Assembly (NCBI RefSeq): GCF_000006405.1 | Contig: NW_003208140.1 | Span: forward strand, 35,440 to 66,055 | Source of the DNA: Perkinsus marinus ATCC 50983 | Taxonomy: Eukaryota > Perkinsozoa > Perkinsida > Perkinsidae | Length of the DNA stretch: 30,616 bases | Direction of reading: 5' to 3' | Shown: positions 1-10,334 of the stretch, piece by piece | Layout of the letters: the number at the start of each line of letters is the position of its first letter | How positions within the stretch are numbered: the first letter of the stretch is position 1 | Translations under genes and position numbers: made by a program | Notes under the pieces: model-generated | What the model saw: only the letters and a program-made list of their open reading frames with translations | What the model was told of the DNA's origin: nothing | Databases searched by the model: none

Positions 1-942
1 CCGCTTACGGCGCCACTCGTAACGCTAGCCTCTTCATAGCACTGGCTGACCATCACAGACGGATTGATGGCCACGGTACCTAGAGCCTCGAATATCTCGT
101 TCGTGGGGCCAGCTGCATCCAGCTTTTCGCTCAATATGAAGCCGAGAAACTCTTCCCTTATCTTATCACCGTACACATACCTCACACATAATGATAGTCT
201 TTCCGCGTGTGAGACGTTTCTCGCCTCATCGGCGATGAGTCATCGCAAATGAGACTGAATGTGCCACACTCTCCAACTTCCGCGGATACTTGCCGACGAA
301 TAAGGTTAGCCGAGGAAGCTTAGCTTCCGAAGCTATCAAATCATTCTGTATGCTATTATGTGGATATCTAGCATTCGCTGGCCCATCAGTCAACCTCTGT
401 CGGACAACTTCATCATATTTCGATAAAAAGCGTGTGAGAGCTACAAAGTTGCCCAAATTCTGACTCGAGTCATCCCCAATCTCAAAGACCTCCCTGTGCC
501 CACGGAGAGCGATCCCCTGTGTACAGCAGAAAATGACGCATTCCAGAATGGTTGTCAAGTAATGCCGGTTCTCCTTGATAGTTTTCTCGTTGTGCTTGTT
601 CACCAGAGACGCCACAGACTGTCCTTTCTGCTTCATCATATCCCATTCGAGATAAGCCGACGCCGTCGGATGATGATATTCACTGGCCGCGCGCTCTCCG
701 AACCGCTGAATAATCTTCTTTCAGTTGCAGAAGCCGTCCAGGTCGGCGAAAAATGGTGATGCCTTGCCAACCTTAGGAGCTCCAAAGTGTCTGTAGTAGT
801 AGCAGTAGGTACCACCCTTCTGCCACGAATACTCCAGCTAGTCATATTTCTCTCGCCAAGTAGGAATGAACGATCTCCCCGCAGTCAGGGGGAAATTTTT
901 CCCTTTAATCACGGCATTCAATGCGTCCATCTTCTTTCGTTC
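1..942 (-). pseudogene. Decayed hAT-type transposase (TTF zinc finger + DUF4371), cut by window edge
   Basis: On the minus strand a transposase-like reading runs from about 942 to base 1. Seen in order: a TTF-type zinc-finger region with the landmarks SFIPTWREKYD, LEYS and GGTYCYYYRHF; then GFCN-stop-KKIIQRFGE; then the DUF4371 landmarks GIALRGHRE, GNFVALTRFLSKYDEVV and, after a frame change near 240, LIADEARNVSHAERLSLCVR. This resembles the hAT-like transposases related to ZMYM1. The frame is broken. TAG at 840-838 and TGA at 723-721 both sit where the family has tryptophan (PWLEYS, GFxNWK), and a frameshift near 240 separates the two DUF4371 parts. A second frame change near 942 may join an upstream segment that stays open to about 1010. 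The second cysteine of the CxxC pair is tyrosine. The C-terminal catalytic part lies beyond base 1. It is almost certainly inactive. Confidence 0.85.
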
Positions 943-1344
943 GGATAGTCGATCTCAGCGCGCAACCTTTTCATGAAGCGATCCCTTGAGGACCTCAATT
1001 TGAGGTATGACAAGTCACCCTAATACAAGACGTACATTCTTTCTGGATCCGAGCGAGTAAAAAGTTCGTATTGCTCGTTGATGTTAGTGCGCGCGCTTCC
1101 GTGGCGTGGCGCGCGACTTTCCGCGATCAAATAAGGCGTTCTGCTTGAAGAGCAAGGGACTAGTTATGTTATCAAAGACGATATATTCACATTGTTATAT
1201 ATATGCTCACTGACACCAACGTCGTTGAAGCATTTGCATATCGATTAAAATGGCGTGCGCGACTGTCGAGCACGTCATGAACAGCGTCATCGTCATATTA
1301 TTAAATCATAATACATTTATTCAGACTTCAAATTTACTGTATTA
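943..1344. other. Intergenic region upstream of the AP2-like gene
   Basis: About 400 bp between the transposase relic and the AP2-like start codon. The part up to about 1010 may still belong to the relic in a shifted frame. Short alternating GCGCGC runs occur at 1089-1115 and near 1255. From 1160 it becomes AT-rich and probably holds the promoter and 5' untranslated region. No conserved gene is visible. Confidence 0.5.
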
Positions 1345-2352
1345 ATGACCGATCATATTAACGGCAGCAGAAACAGCGCTGGAACTCTGGTTGTATTGGA
1401 CTTACCTTGCGAGTCCTATATTAAAGCTGATCATCAACGAGGAATGCCTCCATCTTCATCTTTACAGCCACTATCGCCTCTTCGTGCTTCTTCCACATCA
1501 ACTATTACCACTGGAGTAGATGAGGAACCTCCACTATTTGCAAGAACAACAACAACAAAGCCGAGTCCCGCTTACGACAACCTCAACCAAACGCTCCAGT
1601 ACTTGACTAGTGTTCTAACCTCGGATACTCCGAATAACAACAACAACAGTCAACAGCGAGGGTTGACCAATATGATGGGAGGATTTTCCAACGACCTGTC
1701 AGTGTCACCATTCGTGCGACAGGCCAATGATCATGATGAAGCGTTCCCAGTGTTGACTGGGCCTAGTGAACCCCATCCTACTTGGGTTTCCCCTTTTTTC
1801 AGTACTAACGGTCTACCACCAACGCAACCTACGGTCGTAACGCCATCGGCTGCTTCTAGTGATGTTAATAGAGTTACTGTGCCTGATCAAGCGGGGTGCT
1901 TAGGAGGTTTATTGGAGGATTTAGCGAGACTTAATAGTTCGCCAGTGGTTGAAAACGTTCACAAAATGGTGACGATGAATTCCACTCGTAAGAAGGAGTA
2001 CTTGGCTCCTCCCGGAGTGTGGAAAAATTCTGGTGGTTATATCTCGACCGTCTACATTAACAAGCGTCGAATTTACGGACCATTGCGGCAGACTTTGACG
2101 GAATCAGTCAGAGATCGTGAGCAGATGTTGCTAGCTAAAGAGAGAGGTGCTAGCGAGGACGAGATCAGGGAGCTAGTTGTTAACATCAAGAGGCTGTATC
2201 CAAGTCCTGCTCCAGTGAGAAGACCCAGTTCGAAGCGGCCTCGTAGTGCTTCTACTATTCCGGAGTCTGGCTTGGTGTGGAATGGTAGTCATAAGAGAAG
2301 TAAGTCGATGATAGAGGACTCGTATGAGGGTCTCGTCCCATTTTCACTATAA
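1345..2352 (+). CDS. AP2-like DNA-binding protein, 335 aa
   Basis: Uninterrupted 335-codon ORF. The first ~210 residues are low complexity (Ser/Thr/Pro-rich, an NNNNN run near 97) with no recognised domain. Residues ~219-280 hold the only clear domain: YLAPPGVWKNSGGYISTVYI followed by RRIYGPLRQTLTESVRDRE and an acidic helix. The order (Gly-Val, Gly-Gly-Tyr, beta strand, YGP, helix) matches AP2/ERF-like domains in alveolates, especially the short versions abundant in Perkinsozoa. A basic KRPRS stretch near 295 could be a nuclear localisation signal. Inference: a nuclear sequence-specific DNA-binding protein, probably a transcription regulator; the target is unknown. The first ATG after an AT-rich leader was chosen. 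No intron is needed, unlike most other genes here. Confidence 0.8.
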   Translation: MTDHINGSRNSAGTLVVLDLPCESYIKADHQRGMPPSSSLQPLSPLRASSTSTITTGVDEEPPLFARTTTTKPSPAYDNLNQTLQYLTSVLTSDTPNNNNNSQQRGLTNMMGGFSNDLSVSPFVRQANDHDEAFPVLTGPSEPHPTWVSPFFSTNGLPPTQPTVVTPSAASSDVNRVTVPDQAGCLGGLLEDLARLNSSPVVENVHKMVTMNSTRKKEYLAPPGVWKNSGGYISTVYINKRRIYGPLRQTLTESVRDREQMLLAKERGASEDEIRELVVNIKRLYPSPAPVRRPSSKRPRSASTIPESGLVWNGSHKRSKSMIEDSYEGLVPFSL

Positions 2353-3317
2353 CGAGCTTCGGTGAAGGATGCTCCAGCTGGGGCGAGTGTATCATCGCAT
2401 ATGATGGAGTGCATATCCAGCTGCTATGGTTAGGTGTAGTACATGTTGCCAATGAGCACAGCGGAGATTGCTCCCAGAGACATTACCTTGCTCGGTTGCC
2501 TCCTGTGGTGTATTTATCATTCCCCTGACTCGCTGTACTAAACTGTACTTCTTTTTTCTTCATCCATGCGTTTCCAAATACTCTCGAATCGTAGCTCTGG
2601 AATGTCGTTAAGTTGGGGTCGTCGAGCGTACCCTGTGTATTAGTGATTTCAGTCTATGGTGCGTATAACAACCCTTAAGTCTACAATACCTTCTGCTGCT
2701 ACTATTATGACTATTAATTCTTCATGCTATTACGCCATGGCTACTTTTAGCTGTTGTGTGCGGCAGCCAGCTGATTGACACTGTAAGCGTTAGTTAGATG
2801 ATATGAATGAGATGTCCCCATTCTATGGACAAGTTACTGCGGCTGTACCAGTCGAGGCTATTGTATTAATACCCGTACTATGCCATTTGCAACGATCCCT
2901 TTTTTCTCGATGTCGACTGTGCTCAGCAAGCGTTGCCACGCACAGTAATGTTTATAGTTGACTAACTGCAACTACCTTTATATAAGATGAATATAACCAC
3001 AAGTTCTGTGCTCATCAATTAACACATTAGTTTGGGGGAGGTGATGGTCTTGGGTAATTATTGTGATTTGACATTTGTGAATATTTACGCCTCTACTTTC
3101 CCAATCAACAGGAATAAATTGTTCTCGTTCATATTCCAATCGGAGTACGCCCATGTTAGTGTGGAGCGTGGAGAATATTATCGCTAGAACGACATGTTCG
3201 CTCTAGAGGCCTGCAAATTCAACAGGAGGCTTACTGAACTTTGCTATAGGAAGTCTATCACCCCCTTGCCGAGTTTATTACGTGCTTCAAGGAAAACAGT
3301 AGAGTACGATTTTGAGC
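2353..3317. other. Intergenic region
   Basis: Between the AP2-like stop codon and the dehydrogenase start. It presumably contains the 3' untranslated region of the first gene and the promoter and leader of the second. Short ORFs (for example 3194-3388 plus) do not read as protein and overlap dehydrogenase exon 1 in another frame. No repeats of families A or B are present. Confidence 0.6.
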
Positions 3318-4755
3318 ATGGCGTCATGTCCACGTCTAACCTCACCGAATCTAACAGGGAGAGTGGCCTTAGTGACAGGGTCCAGTAGAGGGATTGGCAG
3401 AGAGTGCGCTTTAGCACTGGCGAGGTAAGCATGTTAGCATGGGGCCAACAGTCGCCCCAAGAAGTGGGAGCGTTGCAGTTCTTTGGAAAATATTCTTATA
3501 TTGCTCCTGAATATTGAATGGGCTCCTGAGCCCCGACGCAGCGTTTGACCTATCCTTCAGATGTGGAGCCAAGGTCGTTGTTGCTGCAAAAACTGTGGAA
3601 CCGACGCCTACTCTGCCTGGTGAGTAGGGCCCTTGAATGGTAGTCGTGACGGATGGTGCGATAAACGCTACTCCTCGGGCAATTTAGTTGAGACAGTTTC
3701 TTTGCGTTCAATTGTGAAGAATTCCTTTTTCATGTCTGAAATTTCCAGGATTGGTATACAGACAACAGTTCAGTACTCCGGCAGGAAGTCCTCCCGGAAA
3801 TGATGTCCTGGTCAGCGTAATTGATTCCCATTAGCATAAGATCGTCCGCCCTATTCGTAATATAGATATTCTAGTTGGAGCCCATCGCCGAAGTGTTTAT
3901 TACACTCGCTATTATGCCGCACTCGCGTTAACCCAAATTTTTGACAAGCATCCTTGATTGTGCACGGTAACTATTAGTCCGTAGGCATAGTGGCCCCTAT
4001 ATGTTATAGTCCTCCGTAGGCATAGTGGCCCCTATATGTTATAGTCCTCCGTAGGCATAGTGGCCCCTATATGTTATAGTCCTCCGTAGGCATAGTGGCC
4101 CCTATATGTTATACACCTCCGTAGGCATAGTGGCCCCTATATGTTATAGTCCTCCGTAGGCATAGTGGCCCCTATATGTTATACACCTCCGTAGGCATAG
4201 TGGCCCCTATATGTTATAGTCCTCCGTAGGCATAGTGGCCCCTATATGTTATAGTCCTCCGTAGGCATAGTGGCCCCTATATGTTATACACCTCCGTAGG
4301 CATAGTGGCCCCTATATGTTATAGTCCTCCGTAGGCATAGTGGCCCCTATATGTTATAGTCCTCCGTAGGCATAGTGACCCCTATATGTTATAGTCCTCC
4401 GTAGGCATAGTGGCCCCTATATGTTATACACCTCCGTAGGCATAGTGGCCCCTATATGTTATAGTCCTCCGTAGGCATAGTGGCCCCTATATGTTATAGT
4501 CCTCCGTAGGCATAGTGGCCCCTATATGTTATAGTCCTCCGTAGGCATAGTGGCCCCTATATGTTATAGTCCTCCGTAGGCATAGTGGCCCCTATATGTT
4601 ATAGTCCTCCGTAGGCATAGTGGCCCCTATATGTTATAGTCCTCCGTGGGCATAGTGGCCTTTGAGTGTTATAGCCCACACGTTATCCTCCTTCTCCCCA
4701 TTCATAGTAGTTGTCCTCCCCCCTGTCTTGGTCATTGCTTCCCATCGTAGTATTG

Positions 4756-4816
<61 letters not shown>

Positions 4817-6561
4817 GTTTGAATGGTACTAATACTCTCCTTCTGGCTTACGACCCTCTCTAGGATTAACATATACATTCAACGAGTTCACGCATAAGGG
4901 GTATCATAAGACTCTTACTACTCAAGGTACAATATATACTGTTGCCCGGGAGATCGAGGAAGCTGGAGGAGTCGTTTTGCCGCTTCAACTAGATCTAAGG
5001 GATGCTGAGTCCTGCGAGAAGTGTGTGGCTGCCGTCATTGCCAAGTTCGGACGGATAGATATCCTCATTAACAACGCCAGTGCGATGTGGTGGCATTCTA
5101 TGGAACAGACTCCCATAAGGAAGTAGTAGGCGGATAATGATACTTGTTCAATGGTCACTGCCGTGCTTTCGCAACTTGTGTATCCAACCGATGGAGAGAA
5201 TGTCTGTCAAAATCTCGGTCTGGGAACCTAGTATCAGAAAGACTTAGCTTCCTAGAGATCTCGCTCACTTTCTTGAACTTATTACAAATTCTTGATATCT
5301 CTACATATATGGACACGTTTAAACTGAATTCTGATGCCATTGACAGTCATTGACTCCATCATGTAGGCTCCATTTGAGTCTACATGATGAAGTCAATGAT
5401 TGACCTCACCTCGGATGATCGTAGTCTACAATTGAAGGTGCAATTTGTTGCCTCTATAGAGCACATTTCCCGTAGGTTTGATCTGATTACATCGATCAAC
5501 AGTAGAGGAAGCTTCATAATGACTAAGCTATGTCTACCACATATGAAAAAGAACAACTATGGTAGAGTCATCAACATGTCCCCTCCTATCAGCACTCACT
5601 TTATGAGGTCAGTAGAGGGATGGGTGTCGGAATGATATGAACGGAGGTCTATTGTTATGCGGAATTGCACCTAGCGGATCGACTCGCCAGCGCGATGGTG
5701 CTATCGGGGATGGGAACTCGCCCTGTGATTTTCCTGATTGGTGATCTCAAGTTACCGTGGTTTGACGGCATATAACATAAGCAAGTTCGGTATGACAATG
5801 TCGGCTTTGGGTGCAGCCGCAGAGGGACAGGGACATAATGTCACAGGTAAGATGCAACACGGGGCTCGTCTAGTTAGCCGTATCATTATCATCATCTTCA
5901 AGCGCGGTTGATTTCTGGGCTGTACTCCATCGACTGTATTTATGATGGTTTTTGTCGTTGTGCACATACGAAAGAAATCTTCATGCCATCCTACGGAACA
6001 TTTTAATCGAGTCGTCAGACGCGAGAGGTTATGTTTATATGCTCTGAAGTTCCAAACCAAAATCGACGCAGACGAACCCAAGGGCGATAGTCAGTACAAT
6101 AGTGATCAAGGTTTCACTCGTTGTGGTGAATCCCCGCACCTTTTTTTTGGAAGCTCGCAAATTATCACGGTTGTTTGATAGGGAACTGTCTGTGGCCTGC
6201 AACGGTCGTGGAGTCGCAAGCCGCAACAAATTTTGAATTGGGAAAAAAAGACGATTGGAGGAAATCCACCATTCTAGCTGATTGCGTGAGTCCAATCATT
6301 AAAATTTTCATCTACCTTCCGATCACGTACGCGAGCGGGTTTCGAGTTCTCACAGCAGTATGCCTTCTCGCCCATCTTGATTCCCTCCGAAGCTCGGAAT
6401 CCCAATAACTCTAGGTACTCTGCATCGTCAATGATCCCGAACTTACAGGGGAAATGCTAATCGACGATGAGTATTTGACGAGCTCCAGAGTTGGCCTTAC
6501 GCAGGGGGACCTTGCGATCTATCGGAAGAACCCTGCTGTTGAGCCTGTAAGATCGAATTAG
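3318..6561 (+). CDS. Short-chain dehydrogenase/reductase, HSDL2-like, 279 aa, 7 exons
   Basis: Exons: 3318-3424, 3561-3619, 4927-5122, 5476-5607, 5752-5846, 6182-6285, 6415-6561. All junctions are GT-AG and the phases give exactly 280 codons. The NAD(P)-binding motif TGSSRGIG is at 20-27 and INNAS at 103-107. Catalytic residues are Asn129, Ser156 (NMSPP), Tyr172 and Lys176 (YNISK). The LPGTIYT segment at 54-60, NMSPP, and LWPAT near 200 match HSDL2 proteins better than general SDRs. The C-terminal SCP2 sterol-carrier domain of animal HSDL2 is absent. Family role: NAD(P)-dependent oxidoreductase, in animals mitochondrial or peroxisomal; the substrate is unknown. No targeting signal is obvious. 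An in-frame TAG (3300-3302) precedes the chosen ATG. The donor of exon 3 was placed at 5122 because a donor three bases later would create a stop. Confidence 0.88.
3978..4675. repeat. 35-bp minisatellite, 20 units, in dehydrogenase intron 2
   Basis: Twenty head-to-tail units starting every 35 bp from 3981 (GTAGGCATAGTGGCCCCTAT core). Two variants alternate by their ends: A (TTATAGTCC) and B (TTATACACC). B units are numbers 4, 6, 9 and 13. Unit 12 has a single G to A change, and the last unit (4646) is diverged. There are no unique spacers, so it is not a CRISPR array. It occupies over half of the 1307-bp intron. Confidence 0.97.
4755..4815. repeat. GTA trinucleotide microsatellite
   Basis: About 20 uninterrupted GTA copies, 80 bp after the minisatellite, in the same dehydrogenase intron. 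The same motif on the same strand recurs at 23149-23240. Confidence 0.97.
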
Positions 6562-7051
6562 TCGTTCAGTCAATTCCACATCCTCACCGCAGCGAAGACA
6601 TCTGGCCGAGGCAGCCCAGAAAGGCAAGAGTTTCGGCGAACGTGTTAGCAGAGGTGACATCCGTCAAGTTGCAGTTGATAAGATGAGATCTATGATATAG
6701 CCAAGCCGTTCGCGTTAGGACAGTTTTTATTTCCCCTATACGCTATGCATTATAGATCCGGACTATACATGCTATCATACCCAACTCGTGGCTCTGATGT
6801 ATCGTTTAATGTCTATATATATAACATCCTCTTTCGATCTTTTTCTCGAGGTCTTCCACTGGTTGCGTTGTCGTTCGACAATCATCGTGCGGGAGTCTCT
6901 TGAATTCGACGTTCAGTTTCCCACCATGATGGTAGATGAAAGACGAATATGGTAGTATCATCCCCAGATGCTCGAGAGTCACACACTGCGAAACGCGAGG
7001 GGAAAGTACTTGCACTTACCACAGAAACAAGCATCCCATAAAAACAAGAGC
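6562..7051. other. Intergenic region between dehydrogenase and tRNA
   Basis: The 3' flank of the dehydrogenase and the downstream flank of the minus-strand tRNA. Short ORFs here, including one at 6882-7112 on the minus strand that runs through the tRNA, do not resemble proteins. Confidence 0.5.
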
Positions 7052-7055
7052 AAAA
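7052..7055 (-). terminator. Pol III terminator of tRNA-Thr
   Basis: A TTTT run on the minus strand directly follows the last acceptor-stem base of the tRNA, as expected for RNA polymerase III termination. Confidence 0.75.
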
Positions 7056-7127
7056 GCCTTCTGCCGGAGTTGAACCGACGACCTCCCGCTTACTAAGCGG
7101 GTGCTCTACCAACTAAGCTAAGAAGGC
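7056..7127 (-). tRNA. tRNA-Thr (anticodon AGT)
   Basis: A complete 72-nt cloverleaf on the minus strand. The 7-bp acceptor stem GCCTTCT/AGAAGGC is perfect. The D arm is GCTTAGTTGGTAGAGC. The anticodon stem CCCGC/GCGGG is perfect with loop TTAGTAA, giving anticodon AGT. The T arm is GTCGG-TTCAACT-CCGGC. There is no intron and CCA is not encoded. Internal A and B boxes are intact and a Pol III terminator follows, so it is probably functional. Confidence 0.97.
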
Positions 7128-7505
7128 TTATATTAATTCAAAATTCGTTCTGGGCCAGAAAATTCCTTACAACGAACTCGATTGATGATACATCACCATG
7201 AATGTGACCTCTTCCAGATCGTATAAGTCCGTCCACCCCGATTCGAGTCAACCAGAACTCTCGTGATGAATTGACAATAACTCATAGTCTTATCTATGGT
7301 TCAGCGAATGGTGGTGTTTCGGTTGAATAGTAGTATAAAAACAACAGAAGCAAACAAACAATCCGGTTACAGCCACTCTATAAAACTCGAGCAATTCATC
7401 GTCGTTTTCCGAGCAGTACCTGATAAGACGGTTACTCAGCACAATTGAAAGGAGGCCCCAACGAATGTAATGCAGTAGACGACTTAGCCGTAAACTAAGA
7501 GACAT
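7128..7505. other. Short intergenic region
   Basis: Between the tRNA and the stop codon of the PAM18-like gene. It contains the presumed 3' untranslated region of that gene on the minus strand. The ORF at 7290-7505 (minus) shows no recognisable domain. Confidence 0.5.
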
Positions 7506-7734
7506 TCAAAACGCTGAGATGAACATAGGAGATTTTACATCCTTTGCTTCATTAATCTTGGAAGCTATGTAAGTACTTCCACCTCGATCGGGATGGTTGG
7601 AAAGCAATAGTTGTCGGTGATGCTGAGTAAGAAGACAAAAAAGTAGACGTCTCTTTGAAGAGGCGACTTACCTTTTGAATATTATCTCTGCTGAGCTGAG
7701 TCTGCCCCAAATTGAGAATCTTGCGGGCTTCCGA
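7506..7734 (-). CDS. PAM18/TIM14-like J-domain protein, last two exons
   Basis: Two exons, 7734-7672 and 7622-7506, joined in phase 0 across a 49-nt intron (GTAAGT...CTCAG). They encode a J domain: helix [11 protein letters not shown], helix II ending RQLLLSN, the HPD motif directly followed by RGG, and helix [15 protein letters not shown]. HPDxGGS-YIAxKINEAKD is diagnostic of PAM18/TIM14. That protein is the inner-membrane J-protein that stimulates mitochondrial Hsp70 in the presequence import motor. The upstream exon, which should encode the transmembrane segment and the GGF region, was not identified; it must end in phase 0. A candidate first exon at 9547-9497 (minus) encodes MLPLLFGVGVGALAVRQ and ends at a GT, but no connecting exon was found. 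The C-terminal tail (KSPMFISAF) is short. Confidence 0.82.
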
Positions 7735-8406
7735 CTATACAAGAAAAAAGGAAAATTCATAAAATGGTGGTCACTATTCACTCGCGTTAGAGTAACCGAG
7801 ACAATGTTGTAATTAATAAAATATCATGTAAATGTCGCGGAATCTAAACGACTCAAACGACCCATTCTGCTCGATATAGACTTATCGATATGGAAAGTAT
7901 ATTCATGAGAGTTCAAATATGAGCTTCGCAATAAAATGTTCTGTAGTCATTGGCATACTACTTGTGATGACTCAATAAGGATTATATGTCGGCCAAGACT
8001 ATAATACTCGCGAGATTACTTCGAATTGGATAAGAATTCATGATAGAGCTCTCCAGCGCAATATACTTATCTACGACTTACCGGAACGTCGCAGGGATGT
8101 TACGAAACGACTTATGAAGAATTGATGAGAATTTTTTTCTACTACCAACAAAAAAATTCCAACGGAAAGTTCATCCCAAATCGAACGGAAATCTTAATTG
8201 ACAAATATTGGAGTGTTTGACTCGTCAACCACTACTTAATAATTACACCATATTCACATAGCATCGTCATAGAGGATGCATACTGCAACGTACTAAGAAG
8301 CATGCCTTTACGAGAGCGATATTTTCCAAGGCTGAACAGAGGAGCACGTTATCGTCTACTAGTACCAAGAAACTTTATCACATATTTGATGTTAGAGAGT
8401 TTTCAC

Positions 8407-8441
8407 CTCTGTAGTTGACAATGCACATATTTTCCCCACCG
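8407..8441. mobile_element. Family B end fragment
   Basis: Only the GTAGTTGAC...GCATATTTTCCCC end of a B element. Confidence 0.6.
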
Positions 8442-8467
8442 AAGAAATACTAAATACTTGAATAGAT

Positions 8468-8535
8468 TGGAGTTTCACCCGTGCTGTGAAAAACACATTT
8501 CACATTTCACTTCGCGTAAAACGCGTGAAACTCCA
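8468..8535 (+). mobile_element. Family A element, short form
   Basis: 68 bp with intact ends TGGAGTTTCACCC and GTGAAACTCCA; the centre is deleted. Leftmost A copy seen in the window. Confidence 0.85.
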
Positions 8536-8712
8536 TGATATTACTCGTGACATAGTTTGTTCGAAACCTTCAAGCCCCCTCATGTTAGATAATTGAAACA
8601 ACCTCGACATCCTCGGTATGCTCATACCAGCTGCACTGGCGAATCGTATACCTAGGAGAATCAACTATTGAAATGACGTCAACCCAGAGTTTGATAACAA
8701 CAATGGGGAAAA

Positions 8713-8897
8713 CAGTGTTGGAATATATGTTCGGTTGCCTCAGCTGAGCTCAGGAGTTTCCTCACTGATAATAGGAGTTCGTATACGAATTCAGGTGAAA
8801 TTGTAGAGAAACCAATAAGAATTCCCTCTAGTTTCCTCAGAGTTTCCATATCGGCACCTACACATGTAGTTGACCGTTTGCATATTTTCCCGCACTG
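8713..8897 (+). mobile_element. Family B element, full length
   Basis: 185 bp from CAGTGTTGGAATATATG to GCATATTTTCCCGCACTG, which are imperfect inverted ends. Flanks GGGGAAAA (8705-8712) and GGGGGAAA (8898-8905) match at 7 of 8 positions, fitting an 8-bp target duplication. Its minus-strand ORF is a repeat artefact. Confidence 0.88.
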
Positions 8898-9127
8898 GGG
8901 GGAAATAATGTTACTAATGTGATTGTAACATTTACATGGGAAACTGTTCGAAATCATACGGAAAATTCAAAATGAACACTATAGATTTCTGGACGATTAC
9001 CTGTATGGAAACAGGACGCTACGATGATCGATTTTACATTAATTGTATCAGATAAAATATCCAATACTATTTGTACTAGTAAATTAGGTTACTTTATCAC
9101 TTTTGTTAGAGTGTTACTCGCATATTA

Positions 9128-9311
9128 CAATAGTACAAATATACCTTCGCTTTCCTCAACTGTTTTCTCACTAATTATGGAGATTTACATATGAATTCGA
9201 GTAGAAGTGTTCGGAAACAAAGACGGACTTCCAAAAATTTCCTCCCAGAATTTTCATATTGTCATCACCAACACATGTAGTTGACCGCCATGTGGATATT
9301 TTCCTATACTG
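9128..9311 (+). mobile_element. Family B element, diverged left end
   Basis: The body matches B (TTCGCTTTCCTCA..., ACACATGTAGTTGACC) and the right end is TATTTTCCTATACTG. The left CAGTG is lost. Confidence 0.8.
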
Positions 9312-10334
9312 TGCAAATGCGAACGAATAAATTATAATTTTAATCAACTACTAATTCGAATGCATTTTACGGATAAAAACTCCATCGTTTTCAAAATGCG
9401 TTCGGCAAAAGTTTTCGGCAAAAATTTTCCTTTTTCCGCGAAATTTTCACATAATCTCCTACCACACCTCCAGAGTATCTCCCAGTGCATACTACCTTGT
9501 CGTACGGCCAATGCTCCAACTCCTACTCCGAATAATAAGGGTAGCATTATATTTCGCGAGGAATATAAATCGATTACTGTGGCGCGCGCGACTCGAAAAA
9601 TGCTGTTCTACGTACCACACTGGAATACGAGACAGCCTTGAGGATAGCTTCGAAAAATTCAATAGGTTGCTTGAGCCCGCGCTATTTGCAACATCTAGGC
9701 TTTATTACAGAGGGCCTCAGTATATCTGTGTAGGATAGGACTGTGCTCACATAATGGTTCCCGAACGTAATCGATTATCTGGGCGAGCGCTATTTGTAAC
9801 ACGTAATTGGTATCTTGAGTAACGGTTACTCTTGTAGTGGAGAATGAGGAAATGTATATTCCTTTTATTTAATCGTAAGCGCATTGTGTTGTCCTAGTAG
9901 TGGTGGTGAATCTGTATTACTCGCCTAGTGTAATTTATGGGTATTGAATGTATTCGTATTCCGAGTACATCCCTTCATGTAGTAGTACTTATGCAAAGCA
10001 TTTGTTCATACATCGTTATCGGTAGTTCTTACTAGGTAACAGAGGGTCTCGTGTCACCATCATAATTTCTCAGAATAACCTTAGACTGTGTATACAGATG
10101 AAAACCTCTTCCTAGATAGTCCACACTATATCTAGGAGATGTCTGAGAAAATCTGAACATGAGCATTGCAAGTGTACTGCATTCAAGGGTCGGTGAATCT
10201 TAGCGCACAGGGAAGATTTATATAATATCAGTTGTGATTGTTTGTTCCCTTTTTTATTGCTATTGCTACAGCGGTGTAGCTACTGAGTGTACGTTAGCAG
10301 GGTAGAGGTAGTAGTAATAGTGAAGTTTCAAAGG

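Larger units (their letters stand above)
7735..10334. other. Gene-poor AT-rich region with the first A and B repeat copies
   Basis: 2.6 kb without a supported gene. It probably contains missing 5' exons or introns of the PAM18-like gene (donor-like GTAAGT on the minus strand at 8082). It holds family B copies at 8713-8897 and 9128-9311, a B end fragment at 8407-8441 and a short A copy at 8468-8535. ORFs at 9344-9738 on both strands overlap one another and match no family I recognise. Confidence 0.5.

Noticed and set aside
3978-4675. CRISPR-like array
   Set aside because: Units are directly adjacent 35-bp repeats with no unique spacers, inside a eukaryotic intron; it is a minisatellite.
6882-7112. 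76-aa minus-strand ORF
   Set aside because: It runs through the tRNA-Thr gene and its flank and has no protein-like features.
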